Source: an uncultured Cellvibrio sp. | GTDB lineage: Bacteria > Pseudomonadota > Gammaproteobacteria > Pseudomonadales > Cellvibrionaceae | DNA: 16,063 nucleotides | Assembly: GCA_946482345.1 (NCBI GenBank) | Contig: CAMLRJ010000025.1 | Coordinates: 1-16,063, forward strand | Direction: 5' to 3' | In this document: positions 15,688 to 16,063 of the stretch, piece after piece | Layout: the number at the start of each line of letters is the position of its first letter | Numbering within the stretch: position 1 is the first letter of the stretch | The notes under the pieces: model-generated | The model's input: only the letters and a program-made list of their open reading frames with translations | The model's database searches: none | Told to the model about the DNA's origin: nothing | Translations under genes and position numbers: made by a program

Positions 15688-16063
15688 ATGGACACACAAC
15701 ACCTTCACGCATTCGTTGCTATTGCTGAACAAGGCTCATTTTCAGCCGCAGCAGAAAAACTCCACCTGACCCAACCGGCGATCAGTAAACGCATTGCCTT
15801 GCTTGAGGATCAATTGGGCACACGGCTTTTTGACCGGATCGGGAGACAGGTTATCTTGACCGCTGCCGGCAAAATCCTGTTGAACAAAGCGCAACTTATT
15901 TTGTCAGAAGTGGCCGCAACCCAAAGGGCAATTGCGGATTTACGTGGGGAAATACAAGGTCAATTGAGTATCGCCACCAGTCACCATGTAGGCCTGCATT
16001 ATTTGCCGCCGGTGTTGCGTGAATTTTCCAGTCTATACTCTGAAGTGAAACTGGATTTGCATT
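15688..16063 (+). CDS. LysR-family transcriptional regulator, 3' end outside the window
   Basis: DNA-binding regulator probably controlling leuC and itself. 125 codons are visible. Residues 1-60 are a typical LysR winged helix-turn-helix ([18 protein letters not shown], then [18 protein letters not shown] and LFDR), followed by the linker helix and the start of the effector-binding domain ([20 protein letters not shown]). The effector domain is cut by the edge, so the inducer cannot be judged. It starts at the ATG at 15688 with no strong Shine-Dalgarno. It is divergent from leuC; from memory a LysR gene occupies the same place next to leuC in Pseudomonas. A role in leucine regulation is inferred from position. 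Confidence 0.93.
   Translation, partial: MDTQHLHAFVAIAEQGSFSAAAEKLHLTQPAISKRIALLEDQLGTRLFDRIGRQVILTAAGKILLNKAQLILSEVAATQRAIADLRGEIQGQLSIATSHHVGLHYLPPVLREFSSLYSEVKLDLH

Noticed and set aside
15577..15732. N-terminal extension of leuC by 52 codons
   Set aside because: It would cross the leuC promoter, the LysR box and the start of the divergent regulator; the ATG at 15576 has an excellent Shine-Dalgarno and the normal LeuC N-terminus.

Overview
The window reads as chromosomal DNA of a moderate-GC gammaproteobacterium close to the Pseudomonas/Cellvibrio group. The pointers are a complete FimV with its periplasmic LysM and long acidic cytoplasmic half, the order leuC-leuD-leuB-asd-fimV-truA-trpF, and the xerD-dsbC-hom block. 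Genus assignment (Cellvibrio-like) is an inference from the proteins, not proven here. Every gene except one lies on the minus strand. The exception is a LysR-type regulator at the right edge, divergent from leuC.

Reading in the direction of transcription (right to left): a LysR regulator (partial) faces leuC across 111 bp that hold a good leuC promoter and a LysR-type palindrome on its -35 box. leuC, leuD and leuB give isopropylmalate isomerase and dehydrogenase. Between leuD and leuB sits an AT-rich, frame-broken DUF2971-like gene that looks foreign. A near-perfect 32-bp inverted repeat separates leuB from asd (aspartate semialdehyde dehydrogenase). A 339-bp gene-free stretch leads into fimV, which ends in a clean rho-independent terminator. 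Then come truA, trpF, trpB and trpA (pseudouridine synthase plus the last steps of tryptophan synthesis).

Left of trpA, 182 bp packed with dispersed hairpin repeats lead to xerD, dsbC, a second clean terminator, and hom (homoserine dehydrogenase, cut by the left edge). The genes cover branched-chain (leu), aspartate-family (asd, hom) and tryptophan (trpFBA) synthesis, with house-keeping genes for tRNA modification (truA), chromosome-dimer resolution (xerD), disulfide isomerisation (dsbC) and pole/pilus organisation (fimV).

Most of the window is ordinary core genome. The parts worth a second look are the broken DUF2971-like insertion in the leucine operon, the several different repeat families placed at junctions between co-directional genes (one apparently supplying the ribosome-binding site of xerD), the glutamate at the usual Asp60 position of TrpA, and the join of two blocks that I remember as separate in Pseudomonas. 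I see no CRISPR array, tRNA, rRNA, insertion sequence, phage or complete novel system.
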